Shown: piece by piece, positions 10,194-21,532 of the stretch
Layout of the letters: each line of letters begins with the position of its first letter
How positions within the stretch are numbered: position 1 is the stretch's first letter
Origin: Clonostachys chloroleuca
Lineage: Eukaryota; Ascomycota; Sordariomycetes; Hypocreales; Bionectriaceae
NCBI GenBank assembly: GCA_037952775.1
Contig: JBANAY010000004.1
Location: 10,044,001-10,108,000 of the forward strand
DNA: 64,000 nucleotides
Reading direction: 5' to 3'
Position numbers and translations under genes: made by a program
The notes under the pieces: model-generated
Told to the model about the DNA's origin: nothing
Seen by the model: the letters and a program-made list of their open reading frames with translations, nothing else
Database searches by the model: none

Positions 10194-11614
10194 TCATAGT
10201 TCATCAATCCGGTGCTCTGTGGGCGTCGGGAACCACTCCTCGTCCTCTTCCCACGTGTAGAGCACAGGGCCATCTGGATCTTCCTTCACGTCATCTTCCG
10301 AATCCATCCCATTATGTCTGGGCCAGTATTGCAATACATAATCTTTAAGCCGTCCAGTCCAAGGCCATTGAACGATCGTGCCTGCTTTGACGTCAGCACA
10401 CTCCCCAATGCAAAGCTTTGTGAGTTGCGGGAGTGATTGGAGAATGATATCAGCAGCTTCTTCTCTTGTTCGGATATCCTGAAGAGTTTCGATCCGTCCA
10501 AACTTGACTCCCTCAAGCCCAAAATACGCATTACCACACTTGAAACCATATTCCGGAAAGGAGCTAGTACCTAGTGAATTTACGTGAGGCAGGGAAAATA
10601 CAGTCAGGCTCTCCAACTTAGCCAGCTCCAAAAGAATGGCCTAGATTCAAGTCAGCATCAATCATTGCTATCACTTGCAGCCTTGGACTTTGGCTCTGTT
10701 CTCCTTTCCTTTCTGGGAGGAGGAGAAGGCGGAGATATCATTACCTTGAAATTGTCGCGGCCAGCTTCGCCATACTGCCGACCCTCGTTACTCAAATCCC
10801 CTAACATCAGACTCTTCACTCCTGGGGCTGCCTTGACAAGTTCGACAATTGAGTCCTTAATAAAAGGAAAGTCAAGACCAACGACTTCCAACTGCTTTGC
10901 TGAGCCCAGAGATCGTACAAGTCGCCGCACCGGCCCATTTTCATCCGTGGAAAAATGATTGAACCCGCTCCACGACCACGCGAAATCCGGCGCTGAGGAT
11001 ATCTTCTGTAGTTTTGGTGCCGCGGACACAAAAAACTCCGCGTTAGGACCAAGAATCAAGGAAGTGATGCTTGGAAGTTCAAGCTTTTGGTCTATCAAGT
11101 ATTTATGCAACGCCGAGGTCGTATTATACGAATCCCATTCCGGATGCGGGTCCATCCAAGCCAGAGTCTTAAGCTGTGCAGCTTCCTTGAATAGTCGGGT
11201 AAAGAGGGGGAAGGCTTTTGCTGGAGGTTGATCATATTTGCCAGGGGATGCAGAGATCTTTACTTGCAGCTCTTCAAGCACCTCCATTGCCGGAGGGCAA
11301 TCCAGAAAGCCGGATAGGATATTGACTGTGTGATCCCATTTGTTGTCGTCAAGGCTCAGCTTCTTGAATATATCGTCAGGTATTGGCGGGAGAAGGGCTC
11401 GCAGCTGCGGCTCGGGGTAGCAGAAAAATTGCCCGGGGTCGCTGAGACTTTCAATGGCACGTTGATGTTCTTTGACGTACGGATGTTCTAAGTTGGTGAT
11501 GAACGGCGGAATTCGACTCTTCAGCAGCCCAAGACCAACAAAGAGCGGCCGGTCTAGGGATGCAAGTACCGAGGAGGCAGTCGCGAGGATGAAAAAAATA
11601 AATCTCAGTTGCAT
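10194..11614 (-). CDS. Predicted secreted protein, LRR-like, unknown function
   Basis: Two exons, 11614-10745 and 10640-10194, joined by a 104-bp GTAATG...CTAG intron in phase 0, giving about 438 aa. The amino terminus (MQLRFIFFILATASSVLAS) is a clear signal peptide. The rest has irregular leucine-rich segments such as LEVVGLDFPFI and GVKSLMLGDLSNEG, like those of fungal F-box/LRR-type proteins, but no F-box is visible. The C-terminus is acidic. I do not recognise a characterised family. The ATG sits just after the signal-peptide frame opens, and no upstream in-frame ATG is needed. Confidence 0.75.
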
Positions 11615-11686
11615 TTTAGACTGATGGTGATAGCGTTGATGTATCTTTGAGTTTTTCTCTCTCCGGGAGGAGATGGGTTGCTTATA

Positions 11687-12054
11687 TTAAAATTGACATT
11701 CATGGCATACGTGGCTCTTGAGACTGAAACCCCTCCAAAGGAAAGCTGTGCCGTTGACAGGCCAGCTGTGAGTCATTATGTAGTTAACCATGACCATGCA
11801 GCTTACAAAGAACGGTACTTTCGACGAGCTAGTCATGGTCGTGTAGCAGCTGTTTAATTGCTCCAGACGCTTGTGATCATCCAGCCACATGTCATTAACG
11901 ATTCCTTCCAAAGGGAAAAAAAGATTGATCTTGCTGTTTCAATTCTAGCTGTAGATATTGCGGTTTTTCTTCCAAAGAGAGCTAGCTTCATCAGGTTCCA
12001 TCTCAACGAGTCAATGGAATGGAGGAGGTCGGCAAGGGCTGGTTCGGGGGCCAT
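11687..12054 (-). CDS. Possible small gene, unrecognised
   Basis: An ATG at 12054 in good context opens MAPEPALADLLHSIDSL. The frame stays open to about 11854. A second frame, open to 11687, takes over near the A7 run at 11916-11922 (T7 in the sense direction). It may be a short gene with an intron or frameshift that I cannot place, or chance. The first residues resemble the start of the JmjC-like gene at 42891 (MAP.DPALA.LL), which is the only reason to list it. No domain is recognised. Confidence 0.2.
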
Positions 12055-12120
12055 AGTGGTTGGTAGTTGAGGTTGGCCTTGGGAATTAGCAAAATGTAGA
12101 AAAAGGATTGAGGGGTACAT

Positions 12121-13309
12121 TTTTCCCTGTCATGAAAGGGGATTGTAATGCTTTTATACCTAGAATCTGGTTACATCATACGGGCAGGCATTCTCCTTTC
12201 CGGTAGCCAAGCCACGTCCCCGAAATGTCGCAATGAAGCACTAGACCAATCATCATCCCATGTGACCTCACAAGTTATGCAGATGTCGTCATGGTACGAA
12301 CACGAAGACAAGAGAGTTCTCTCTTCCCAATATAGAAGTAAGTTAATTGAAAGCGGTAGGATCTCGTAGGATTTTGGGGATGTATATTAGACGACGGTGC
12401 CTTGGGCTGAGGCCAAGGAACCTTTTAACAAACACTAAGTCCTCTCAAGGTTTCTTTATTATAACGAACAATAATAGGGGCTCTGGGCGGACGATCTTAC
12501 CCTGGTACCACTGGAACTGGGAGGGAAAAACAAGGAAGCCGTGTCATCACGAAGCTATCGTGGTAAGTTCCCCAACGCAGTTGCATATGGGTTCCTTTTT
12601 CTACTGTAGCTTCAAATTGTCCATTTATGAGCAACCGAGTGCTTAAGTATTTCTCATGATCTGCTGTATCGCATCGGTGCGCAGGTTGTGCACTATTCCT
12701 TGATATGCAAGATGAAGATGCAATGTTTGGATGCAAGCCTCAGTAAGGGATAGAGGCTCACGCTGAGGTAAAGAGAGCCTCACGAGTCTGCCTTACCATA
12801 TTGGTGTGTCCATTTATAACACAACTAGTAGGGGCGTAGTGTGGCGGAGGTTAGTCGGAATCCTTTCAATGACCAGGATAACGACAAACTAGACGCAACA
12901 ATATGGGCCCATTGGCTACGCGTTTCTAACCGTCGGTTCATCATGTAGTCTGCTGACTCTACCGCATATGGGTATTCAAGCGGCGTAAATAGATGAGAGG
13001 CAATGGGTGAAAGAGAGGAGGGTGGGGGAGAGGGAGGCGAGGTTATGAAGGGATAAGCTACCCTCAATACGTGGCACAGCATGGTCAACAGACGCCCGAG
13101 ATTGTTTCGGTCACGCAACCTAGACTTACCCTATCTTCAGCGCTTAACTAACCACTGGTTAAGGACCTTTGACTCTGAGGTACGCCACACGACTCGAGCG
13201 GATCATGCAGTATCAATCCACCTCCCCAGTAAAAATTTCTCGACCCCTTCACCCCTCTCCATCTCTAACAACCGAAAAGATGCGATCGATCTTCCATAAG
13301 TCTAGATAA
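12121..13309. other. Intergenic, no gene seen
   Basis: Only short overlapping open stretches, with no domain, tRNA or repeat I can support. A purine-rich run lies at about 13010-13045. Confidence 0.45.
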
Positions 13310-16112
13310 GGATCATACAAGACTCCTCTAGAGTATTTTCAAGTAACAGATTTAACGCTGAAACGCAGGGCCAATCCAGGGGCATTGGCCGGCGCATGGG
13401 GTGAGATACCATTCCCGGACGCTGCGCCTTTCGCCGACGAATGGGTGCAGGGTCTACGCCGGCCAGGCAAACACGCCGTGGTCTGCCTGGACGGATATCT
13501 AAGCATGGACTTTTCTCAGGATGATGATGATGTTGAACCATGCCACAGGAGGTTCGTACGGCATATACTATTTGGAAAGCCAAACCCTCCAAACCAAGCC
13601 GCCCTCCTCCTCCCCATTCCCCCCTTCCCCCGACTAACTGTTGAGCTCTAGGGCTGCGGTGCAGCACTTGGGTCTGTTCGTGCCGTGGGAGTGCTTCCTA
13701 TCCGAGTCATTGGGCGACATCAATGACATATGGACGAGGCAGAGGGCAGCCCTCAGCCGGAGGCTCTTGTTCGCACTCGACAACATCCAATTACTGAAGC
13801 GGTCAGCGGAAGATGCGAAGCGCGATGCCAAACAGTGGGCGGCCTGCTCTGGAGATGACGGACGCAACAGCGGCGTCGCGGAGGCGGGAGATGGTGGTGG
13901 TGACGGCGGTGGTGGTAGTAGAGACGAGGCAGACGTGCAAACCATGTACTGTTGCGGAAGCGCCGGTGATACTACGCGGCTGATCGACGTCTTGAGGAGC
14001 GCCGGCGCAGCAAACCAGATCACGGCAGGCTCGAGTAAGCTCTTGGCGATGACGCAAAAGCTCTGCCGATTCCAACACGCCGCTCTGGGCTCAACGGCCG
14101 AGCTGCGTGCCCGGATAGCATCCGAGCAAGGAGCAAGAACAGTGACCTTGCCTGGGGGTCTGTTCACCGGATCCGAAGTCCCAGCACAGAGGCTGTTAAG
14201 GTCCATTAAATCGCAACAGACTAGCGCATCGAGAGAGATGGAGAGGATGATCCAGGGCATTCAGGGCATCAAGGACCCGACTGACCACAATACGGCCGGC
14301 CGAGACGCATCCGTGAACGCTGTTCTGAGCGGTTTCGGGGAGCAGGACGTCCAGCTCTCCGTTGCCGATGCTGAGGAGACTATGCCTAACCGCGGCCCCG
14401 CGGCTAGCGTTCAGTTGGGACCGTCGACATCCTTCCTGGCAGCAGGAAGGCAGCTGGCTGAACGCTTCACGCTCAATCACAAGCAGTCGATCGCCTTCTT
14501 GCTCCTTTGCCAGCAGCTCGACCTCATACGCGGCGGCGAGAGTACACATGGCCAACCTGCTCCCCAGCTGTGCCAGTTTATCGGCGGCGAAGGCGGAACG
14601 GGGAAGTCGCGGGTCATCGAGGCGCTCGTCGAGCTCTTTGCCGGCAAGGGCGTCTCACATCGCCTGCTGGTCACGGCGACCTCGGGGACCGCGGCGGCTC
14701 GCATCAACGGTATCACGATTCACTCGGCTTGCAACTTCTCCAAGGACGCATCGCGCGCGGGCACCGACAAAGATAAGGGCGTCAGCGGGGTCGGGGCCTC
14801 CAGCTCATCCGGTCGTTATGTCAACGGACGGTCCCGGATGGACTGGCAGGATAAGGATCTGCTCATCATAGATGAGGTCAGCATGCTCGGCGCGCGGACG
14901 TTGTACGTGGTGAACGAGCAGCTGTGCAAGCTTCGAGGATCCACAGAAGACTTCGGAGGCATCCCCATCGTCCTCTTCTGCGGTGACTTCCACCAGTTCC
15001 GCCCTGTGCAGGAGAGGTCGATCCTGCTCCCCAGCTCCGCTACCTCGTGGTTGCAGCAGAATTCCTTCAGGGCGGAGCAGAGGCACCAACATGACAAAGC
15101 ACACTCCCTGTGGAGGAAGTTCACTAACGTAATAATCTTGGACGAGCAGGTCCGCGCCGCCGGCGACCCGGAGCTGCGAAGGCTGCTGACGCGGATCCGA
15201 CTCGGGATCCAGGACCAGTCGGATGTCCACCTCCTCAACGCCCGCTGCTACCAGGAAGGTAGGCAAATTGCGTGGGAGACAGGCATCACGGTGGTGACGC
15301 CGCTCAACAGAAACCGGTGGAACCTAAACATGGAAGCAACGCTAGCCTTCCAACAGCAACTCAAAGCAACACTGCGAATCTTCATATCGGATCACAAGTG
15401 GAAGGACTGTCAGCCGACGGAGGAGGAGGCACTCATGGTCCTCAACTACGGCGACGACAGCGCAATCCCGGTGCCGGCCGTCTTCCTGTTCGTGCCGGGC
15501 ATGCCCGTCGTCGTCAACAATAACACCCACCAGGGTCTGAAGCTCGTCGATGGGGCTAGCTACACGGCCGTGGACGTCATCGTAGACAAGGCATTTCCGG
15601 GTTACCAGGTCTCAGCCGATACCATAATCCACTACGGGCCTCCAGCAGGGATCCTGCTGGCGGCGGAAACGACCCGGGACTTCCACTTCGTCGGCCTGCC
15701 GCCCGGGACGATCCTATTGATGCCGGTGAGTGTGAAGGTGGAATACCAGCGGAAGCGGCCGTGGCAGCATCACGACGTCACGCGGAGAGGGCTCCCCTGC
15801 ACGCCGGCTTTTGCGTGCACTGACTACAAAGTCCAAGGGAGAACTTTGGGCCGGGTAGCGCTGGAATTGCGCGGGACCAGGACGACGAGGATTAATGGTG
15901 AGATGGTGGCAAGCCAGTGCGATCCGTACAGCCTATACGTTCAGCTATCGCTCTGCACGTCGCTCGATGGCATTATGCTAGTGTCGAAAGCGCGTGAGAC
16001 AGATGTAATCGGCAATAGAATCCCCGCCGACATGGCAGCTGCGGAGGCAAGGCTCGAGCTGCTCAGTGAGGAGACTGTCAGGACGGCTCTGAGCCGCCTC
16101 AATGAGAAATGA
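13310..16112 (+). CDS. Helitron-type Pif1-like helicase, 5' truncated
   Basis: A superfamily-1 DNA helicase of the type carried by Helitron transposons. The main exon (13652-16112) is preceded by a short exon, open from about 13310 to 13551, across a 100-bp intron (13552-13651; branch site CTAAC). Splicing gives CHRR followed by AAVQHLGLFVPWE. Motifs in order: Walker A GGEGGTGKS (about 14584-14610), GTAAARINGITIHSA (14689-14733), Walker B LLIIDEVSML (14860-14889), GIPIVLFCGDFHQFRP (14959-15006), VTPLNRNRW, and the Helitron-like motif VI TDYKVQGRTL. The HUH Rep nuclease expected upstream in an autonomous Helitron is absent. The protein carries a Gly/Asp-rich insertion (codons near 13885-13930). 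Despite the truncation, the roughly 820-codon frame has no stop, so it is either recently truncated or retained. Confidence 0.85.
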
Positions 16113-16169
16113 GCCATCACATACAATAGTAGTAGTTAAAAGAGGACTAAAGGTAGGAAGAGACAACAA

Positions 16170-16178
16170 TTTTTTTTT

Positions 16179-16210
<32 letters not shown>
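16170..16210 (+). repeat. Poly-T tract
   Basis: A run of about 40 thymines interrupted once by CC, 60 bp after the helicase stop codon. It could be a transposon terminus feature or a simple repeat. Confidence 0.9.
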
Positions 16211-16213
<3 letters not shown>

Positions 16214-16411
16214 TTATAGATTTATGTGCGGGGAAAAAAGGTATATTTTTGCAAGGCAGAAGAACCAATTTACATCCAGGCCTAGCACCCGACGAAGAAC
16301 GAAGCAGAGTGAGCGCTGAAAGGACACAGAAGGGTAGTCAACCAATCAAGGGGAAGGATAAGAAAGGCGCGGGGGAAAAAATCGGAAAAATCGAGGGTGG
16401 GGTGGATTTGC

Positions 16412-16530
16412 GCCAATCAGAAAGCGAGAAGAAGCTCAACCAATTAGAGTGAAGCCTAAGTTCGGGGGTAACGGCATAAGACCTCTCGTCACTTCGTTCC
16501 TCAAGGCATAGACCTTTCGTTCCTCAAGGC
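16412..16530 (+). repeat. CCAATCA-rich block, copy 2, with two TTCGTTCCTCAAGGC units
   Basis: 16412-16471 matches 6779-6842. It is followed by TTCGTTCCTCAAGGC at 16493-16507 and again at 16516-16530, the reverse complement of the word found in the 63-bp blocks at 1714 and 6846. The two repeat components therefore travel together near each mobile or NLR remnant, but in opposite relative orientation here. Confidence 0.65.
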
Positions 16531-19274
16531 ATAAGGTTGAACACACCAGGCTGTACAAAGTCGTGCCTGGAAATTTGGCAGAGCTGTGGGATGACTGCAC
16601 TGGAGTTGAGATGATCAAAGCGGGGACGGTTGGATCTCGAAGAATTGAAGACTACAAAGCCAAATGCTGAGCCCTTATTTATGTAGCCTTAACGACGATA
16701 GAGGTTGATGCATGCAGTAGCTGACATGGAAAACAAGACGGTTTTGCTACGATGTTCTAGCTGGTGTAGAGAGGCCTCATGTTGTGAAGGGCCCACCTCC
16801 AAACACCGACCCTTGAGCTCTATGGCTTTATATTTACATGTAGGCTGGCATAAACACAGAAACGAGTTGGTTGCTATTCTGGCGATCAGAGTCTTGCCTT
16901 CCAGAGGGCCAATATCTCTATTTAGTCCATCTCTGAAAGCAAACGACAGCTGGAACGGAAACCTCGGGCACCACTTGCCGGACTGTGATTAAGGGGCTGC
17001 CGGAGATGCCTTAAATCATAACCATATTGGGCTACTCCACCCGGCCGTCCTAGCATGACACAAACATCTCCCGGCGCCGGGCCTAGCCCTTTATCAACCA
17101 TTGACAGGGCGGTGCTGGATCTTAGCTGGGTTCTTGGGCGGGGCCGTGATCAACCGGGGCAACGGCCACACCACGACGAAACAGGTAGGACGATCCTGCT
17201 AAGGGTGGCGAGCTTCGGTGCCACTACGGCCCGCGAATCCTCTTGGGCCGCCTTCGGCCGCGAGAGCGACCCGCAGTTCAAACGGTAGGTCGAGCTGCTC
17301 GAGGGGTTCGGGGAGCCATGGACCTGGTAGCTCCACATGGGGCCGAGGACAGGCGACCAGGGTGCCACCACATCGGTCGACATTGAGGTATATAAGATGT
17401 TATCGAGGTATGGGATGAGGCCGTTGGAGGGTCGCCGGAGGACTCGTTCATCTGGGTAGTAGCGAAGCTGTGGTCTTTGATTTGTCACGTACTTCGCTCG
17501 CACGAAGGGGTTCGTATCCTGCAACAATGCTGTTCTGTTCCTCGGTTAGCCCCATCTTAGCAACCCGGAATATGGTCGCTGTATGTGCCAATCTTAGGTG
17601 GCGGGACTCCAGTCCAAATCGGCAACAAGACCGCCCCAGCTGGCCGCACTATTCAAGCTGAGGGTGCCTCAAGGCTAAAATTCCCATACGAGCCGCTTCC
17701 TATCGTATAGCTTGGTAATCGGCCTGCGCAATATAGCCTCAACCGGTGTGTCTGAGGTGGAAACTCGGTTCTGGTCTCCCGATCGTGGGTGTAGTCGAAG
17801 CCGAGGCTAAATTAAAGGTTCTAGTAGCTTTGCCAATGGCCGATAATTGCATCCATGCCTGGTCTTATCAGATAATTGGTTGGCTTCTTAGGATTATAAT
17901 GATTTACCTTGAGTTCTAGTGGGGTGCCATGCGGTGGCTGCCTCTCCGGTCTGCCGAGTAACAGAACCCCACTAATGACAGATTTGTTTCTTGTGTTATG
18001 CGTTCAAAAGTTGTATGATATTTTTTTTTTTTTAGCGATCTTAAGCGGTATGAGGGCCGTGGCGTCTTTCATGATGGGTGTCTCGCCCAAGTTCTCACGG
18101 CGAATGTGTTGGTGGGCGAGCGAGTGTGGTGGGTCAAAATCGCGAAAATCGAGGGAAGGATTCGAAATCTGGAGATACAACGACGTGTACAGGTTATGGA
18201 AAAAAGGTCTGAGGTTGAGATCCTAATCCTAAAGGCAGCGAAGTCTGCGTTGATAAGGGGTCAGAATATTTGTGGTGAGAAGAAGATGAGGCACCTCACC
18301 TAAGGTATAGATCCCTCTCTATCTAGGCAAGGCCCGTAGTAGTTCTATGTGAAGTGTAGAGCGATTCGCAGCGAAAATAATTATTCTAGCGGTAAATGGT
18401 TTAAGCAGCACGGAAGTTACCTTCAAGCACTAGGTAGGTACCTCTTGCAAAGTCAGCGATTGTGTTCTGGGCAACTGCCTGCGACTGGGGTGAAAGGGTC
18501 ACGTAGGCTCGGTCCTGCACGGCCACACCCTGACTCGAGACGAAACAGAGGGACTCTGTTTACAAATTGCACAAACTGATACTGCATTTGCTGCACAATC
18601 ATATATTGGCCCTGGAATTCTGTGAGGCATCTGGTTCCTCTGCACCGTCAGGGCACTTGAAGAGATACTCATATGTGCAACGAGACTGTGCTAGATATTT
18701 TGTGGTGACATTAATAAAGGAAATTTGGTAGAATGGAGCCTTTGAATTACAGAATGCCTGGAACTGGGACTGACAATTGCTGTCGGTCGTGGTCTCTGGG
18801 TGGCACCTTCCGCGAGTGCCTGGAGTCTGGAAGGCTCTGCCGTAGGTGCTGCGTCAACAAACCATTGACCGCCTGCCACTGCCCACCGACCTGAGCTCTG
18901 CCTGCTTCTCTTCCTGGTTTCCTGGGCCAGCACAATCTTCCTCTTCTCTCGAACCCATCCCCAACCCAACCTTGTCTCCTTTCCTCTCCCCTCCAACCCA
19001 CCGCCAACCCATCCTCCTACCTCGCATCCAGATCCTCATCATCACCATCTCTTCAGAAGTGCAATAGAGATCTCTGGGCCCGTAAGGCACCGTTGGCCTC
19101 AATTTCAATCGCATTAGCGATTTTTCCAACCAATAATTTTTGATTGCCCCAACCGACACCCGCCTGAAACTCCTTGGCCTCATCATCAGCTCACCGTTAA
19201 TCACCCGAATTCCAGAGCACATCCGATACCAATGGGAACAGATTACCAGTAAAATCAAAAACTCAACAGAAACC
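16531..19274. other. Gene-poor region
   Basis: No gene I can support. One minus-strand open frame (17150-17527, about 125 codons) has no recognised domain. A T-rich tract lies at 18021-18033. The last few hundred bases before 19275 are pyrimidine-rich and fit the promoter and 5' leader of the F-box-like gene. Confidence 0.45.
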
Positions 19275-20948
19275 ATGCAGCAACAATCAAAAGTTGCAAC
19301 AGTTCCGCCCCCCACCCTCTTAACCTTGCCGTCCGAGATTACTTCTCACATCCTCTCGTACCTTGTCGACGAGACAGAGGGCAACTCAGACATTCAAGCG
19401 GTCTTGAGAACTTGCAAGCGTCTATATGCGATTGCCCTTCCGATCTCCGTCAGTGTCTTTCGGAACACTATACACAGCTACAGCGGCTCAAGCTCATGCT
19501 CTCGCACCCGCAACATTCGTTTCCTGCGATATATTCTCATTCAAAAGCCTTGGCTGGCTAAGCATGTCAGAACCGTCATCATAGGAAGGTGTTCTGTTTA
19601 TGACGACAAATACATTGGCTTCAACCGCCGAGAAAAAGGATCTGACCGAGCGACAGAGGACGAAGTCGACGTCTATGGGCATCACATCGAGTTTTTCCTA
19701 GGACAGCTGCCTTCTAATTACACCCTTCAATGGTTCAGGCAGTGGATGGACGATCTGAGAAGTGGTACCTCAGATTCCCAGTTCGCTTTACTTTTACTCT
19801 CCTGCCCAAACATTCGGACTCTTGTCTATATGGAACCGGAGGGTACAAGACATTTTGGTCAATTGCTCCGTTTTGCTCGCAATCTCGTCGCAATTAACAA
19901 AGCGATCCAGACTCCAGGTTCTGAATGGGGAGATGGAGACCACCCGCCAATGGCTGTCCCTCTCTCCAATGTCCGAGATGTCTTCCATGAAACGCCCAAC
20001 TATAAGAATGGCTATATGACCTTCTATCTTGAGGCCCCAGACCTTCTGGCGTTTCCCCGAATACGCTTTTACGAGTGTATCCTGGCCAATGGCGATTCTG
20101 TCGCAGCAACAATGTTCAAAACCCTGCCGCGCAGGTCCTCTCCAGTGGAAGAGATAGTTTTACATTGTTCGTACCTCTGCCCAGATGCACTTGCGGGTAT
20201 GGTGGGCGCTTGTAGGGCGTTAAAGAAGTTCGAATTTACCTACGGTAGGCTTGTGAGGTCTCCTGATCTCATGACGCCTAGAGATATCATCGAGGCTCTC
20301 TTGCCTCATGCTGATACACTTGAGGAGCTTTATATACACTTGGAAGACAATGGTGAAAAGGACTGGGATTGGGTTAAGAGCCCTGAGAAGCTGTACCTGG
20401 GGCCGAGGCTCCACCAGCTACGCTATCTCAAGAAGCTCACCGTAGGGATGCAAGCCCTCACTGGAATGCTTGCTTTTCAACCTGTTCCTCATAACGACTC
20501 GGAGCAGATGCCATTAGAAATTGAAGCAGCGCGGAGCATCATTGAGTGTCTTCCGGAGAGGCTAGAGAGTCTCTTGGTTCGCGACTGTGGGGTGGCAATA
20601 GTGGGCCAAATGGAAGACCTTCTCGCGGACATTGAGAGTGGTGGCCATTTCAAAAAGCTCACTGATATTCGACTGGTTTTTAATGCCTGGAGAATGGACA
20701 TGGATGTCGATGGGCCGGAACTCACCAAGTTGAACAGGGATTTCGCCAACGTACGGCTCAATATAGTTCTTCAGAATGATCTGGGATATCTTTACGACCT
20801 GGGGTTTCTAATTACCGAAGATGACGAGTTTGTGACTGAGAGAAACGTCATGTCACGAGTTAACTCGCGCCATGTCCGAGACGAGTATCTGGAGTCCCGG
20901 GGGAAGATCAGTGACGAGGATGAGATCGCGTCGCATATTTTTGACTGA
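19275..20948 (+). CDS. F-box-like protein with LRR-type C-terminus
   Basis: A single exon of about 557 aa. The first strong motif after the chosen start is TLLTLPSEITSHILSYLVDE followed by a CKRLYAIALPI segment, the pattern of a fungal F-box, which docks SCF ubiquitin ligases through Skp1. The remainder has repeated leucine-rich stretches (LEELYIHLEDNG, RLESLLVRDCG) as in substrate-binding LRR regions, and an acidic tail. I chose the ATG at 19275 (context AACCATGC) because it lies just upstream of the F-box; an in-frame ATG at 19140 would add 45 residues with no domain. The substrate cannot be inferred. Confidence 0.75.
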   Translation: MQQQSKVATVPPPTLLTLPSEITSHILSYLVDETEGNSDIQAVLRTCKRLYAIALPISVSVFRNTIHSYSGSSSCSRTRNIRFLRYILIQKPWLAKHVRTVIIGRCSVYDDKYIGFNRREKGSDRATEDEVDVYGHHIEFFLGQLPSNYTLQWFRQWMDDLRSGTSDSQFALLLLSCPNIRTLVYMEPEGTRHFGQLLRFARNLVAINKAIQTPGSEWGDGDHPPMAVPLSNVRDVFHETPNYKNGYMTFYLEAPDLLAFPRIRFYECILANGDSVAATMFKTLPRRSSPVEEIVLHCSYLCPDALAGMVGACRALKKFEFTYGRLVRSPDLMTPRDIIEALLPHADTLEELYIHLEDNGEKDWDWVKSPEKLYLGPRLHQLRYLKKLTVGMQALTGMLAFQPVPHNDSEQMPLEIEAARSIIECLPERLESLLVRDCGVAIVGQMEDLLADIESGGHFKKLTDIRLVFNAWRMDMDVDGPELTKLNRDFANVRLNIVLQNDLGYLYDLGFLITEDDEFVTERNVMSRVNSRHVRDEYLESRGKISDEDEIASHIFD

Positions 20949-21532
20949 TTGTTCCCACCGCATGATGAAAGGACGACCAAACTAAGCTCTTCATCCGCTT
21001 TTATTGTGTATTATTTTATTTGTTTGCCTGTGGTTCTGTCATTGTTATTATTTCTTTTTTGTGCGTTCGAATTCTTGGTGGCGGATCTGTGGCTGTGGCA
21101 AGGCTGGATGAAGGATTGGAGCCCGTTCGCCAATACGGTTCTGTTGCCTGTTGCGTGCTACAGGCCTAAGGGGAGGAGCCTTTTTGTAGTTACAATGGAA
21201 ATTCTAATCTTATGGATGGTTGTGCCCAAGGAAAAGCTCCGCGGAAAGGTACTGAATCATGAATTGGGGGTTATGAATGAGTATCTGCATCAATGCTCAC
21301 CGAGTGTTAATCGCACTAGACACTGTGTCTCTTAGAGAGACTACGAAGTAATTCAAGAGTATGATAGCTTTATGATGAAAGAAAGAAAACAAAGTAGCAA
21401 TCAAAGTTGAAATTAGAAGACTATCATTCATAAAGGCGTGACATTGACCGTGAAACGACACCATAGTACTAGTAACATAGAAACATAGAAACATAGGAAT
21501 ATTACCCCCTAATCCCCCTCCCTTGAATCCAT
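20949..21532. other. Intergenic between convergent genes
   Basis: The 3' regions of the F-box-like gene and the minus-strand DUF7924-type gene meet here. A short tandem AACATAGAA repeat lies at about 21474-21494. Nothing else was seen. Confidence 0.45.

Larger units (their letters stand above)
13310..16210 (+). mobile_element. Helitron remnant
   Basis: The helicase frame plus the following poly-T tract is what remains of a Helitron. No 5' TC end and no 3' hairpin with a CTRR-type terminus could be placed with confidence, so the boundaries are approximate. Confidence 0.5.

Noticed and set aside
13634..15530. Minus-strand and third-frame ORFs over the helicase
   Set aside because: They are antisense or off-frame shadows of the high-GC helicase exon, with Arg/Ser/Pro-rich content and no domain.
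17150..17527. Minus-strand frame of about 125 codons
   Set aside because: No recognisable domain, no splice partner and an overlapping plus-strand frame of similar length.
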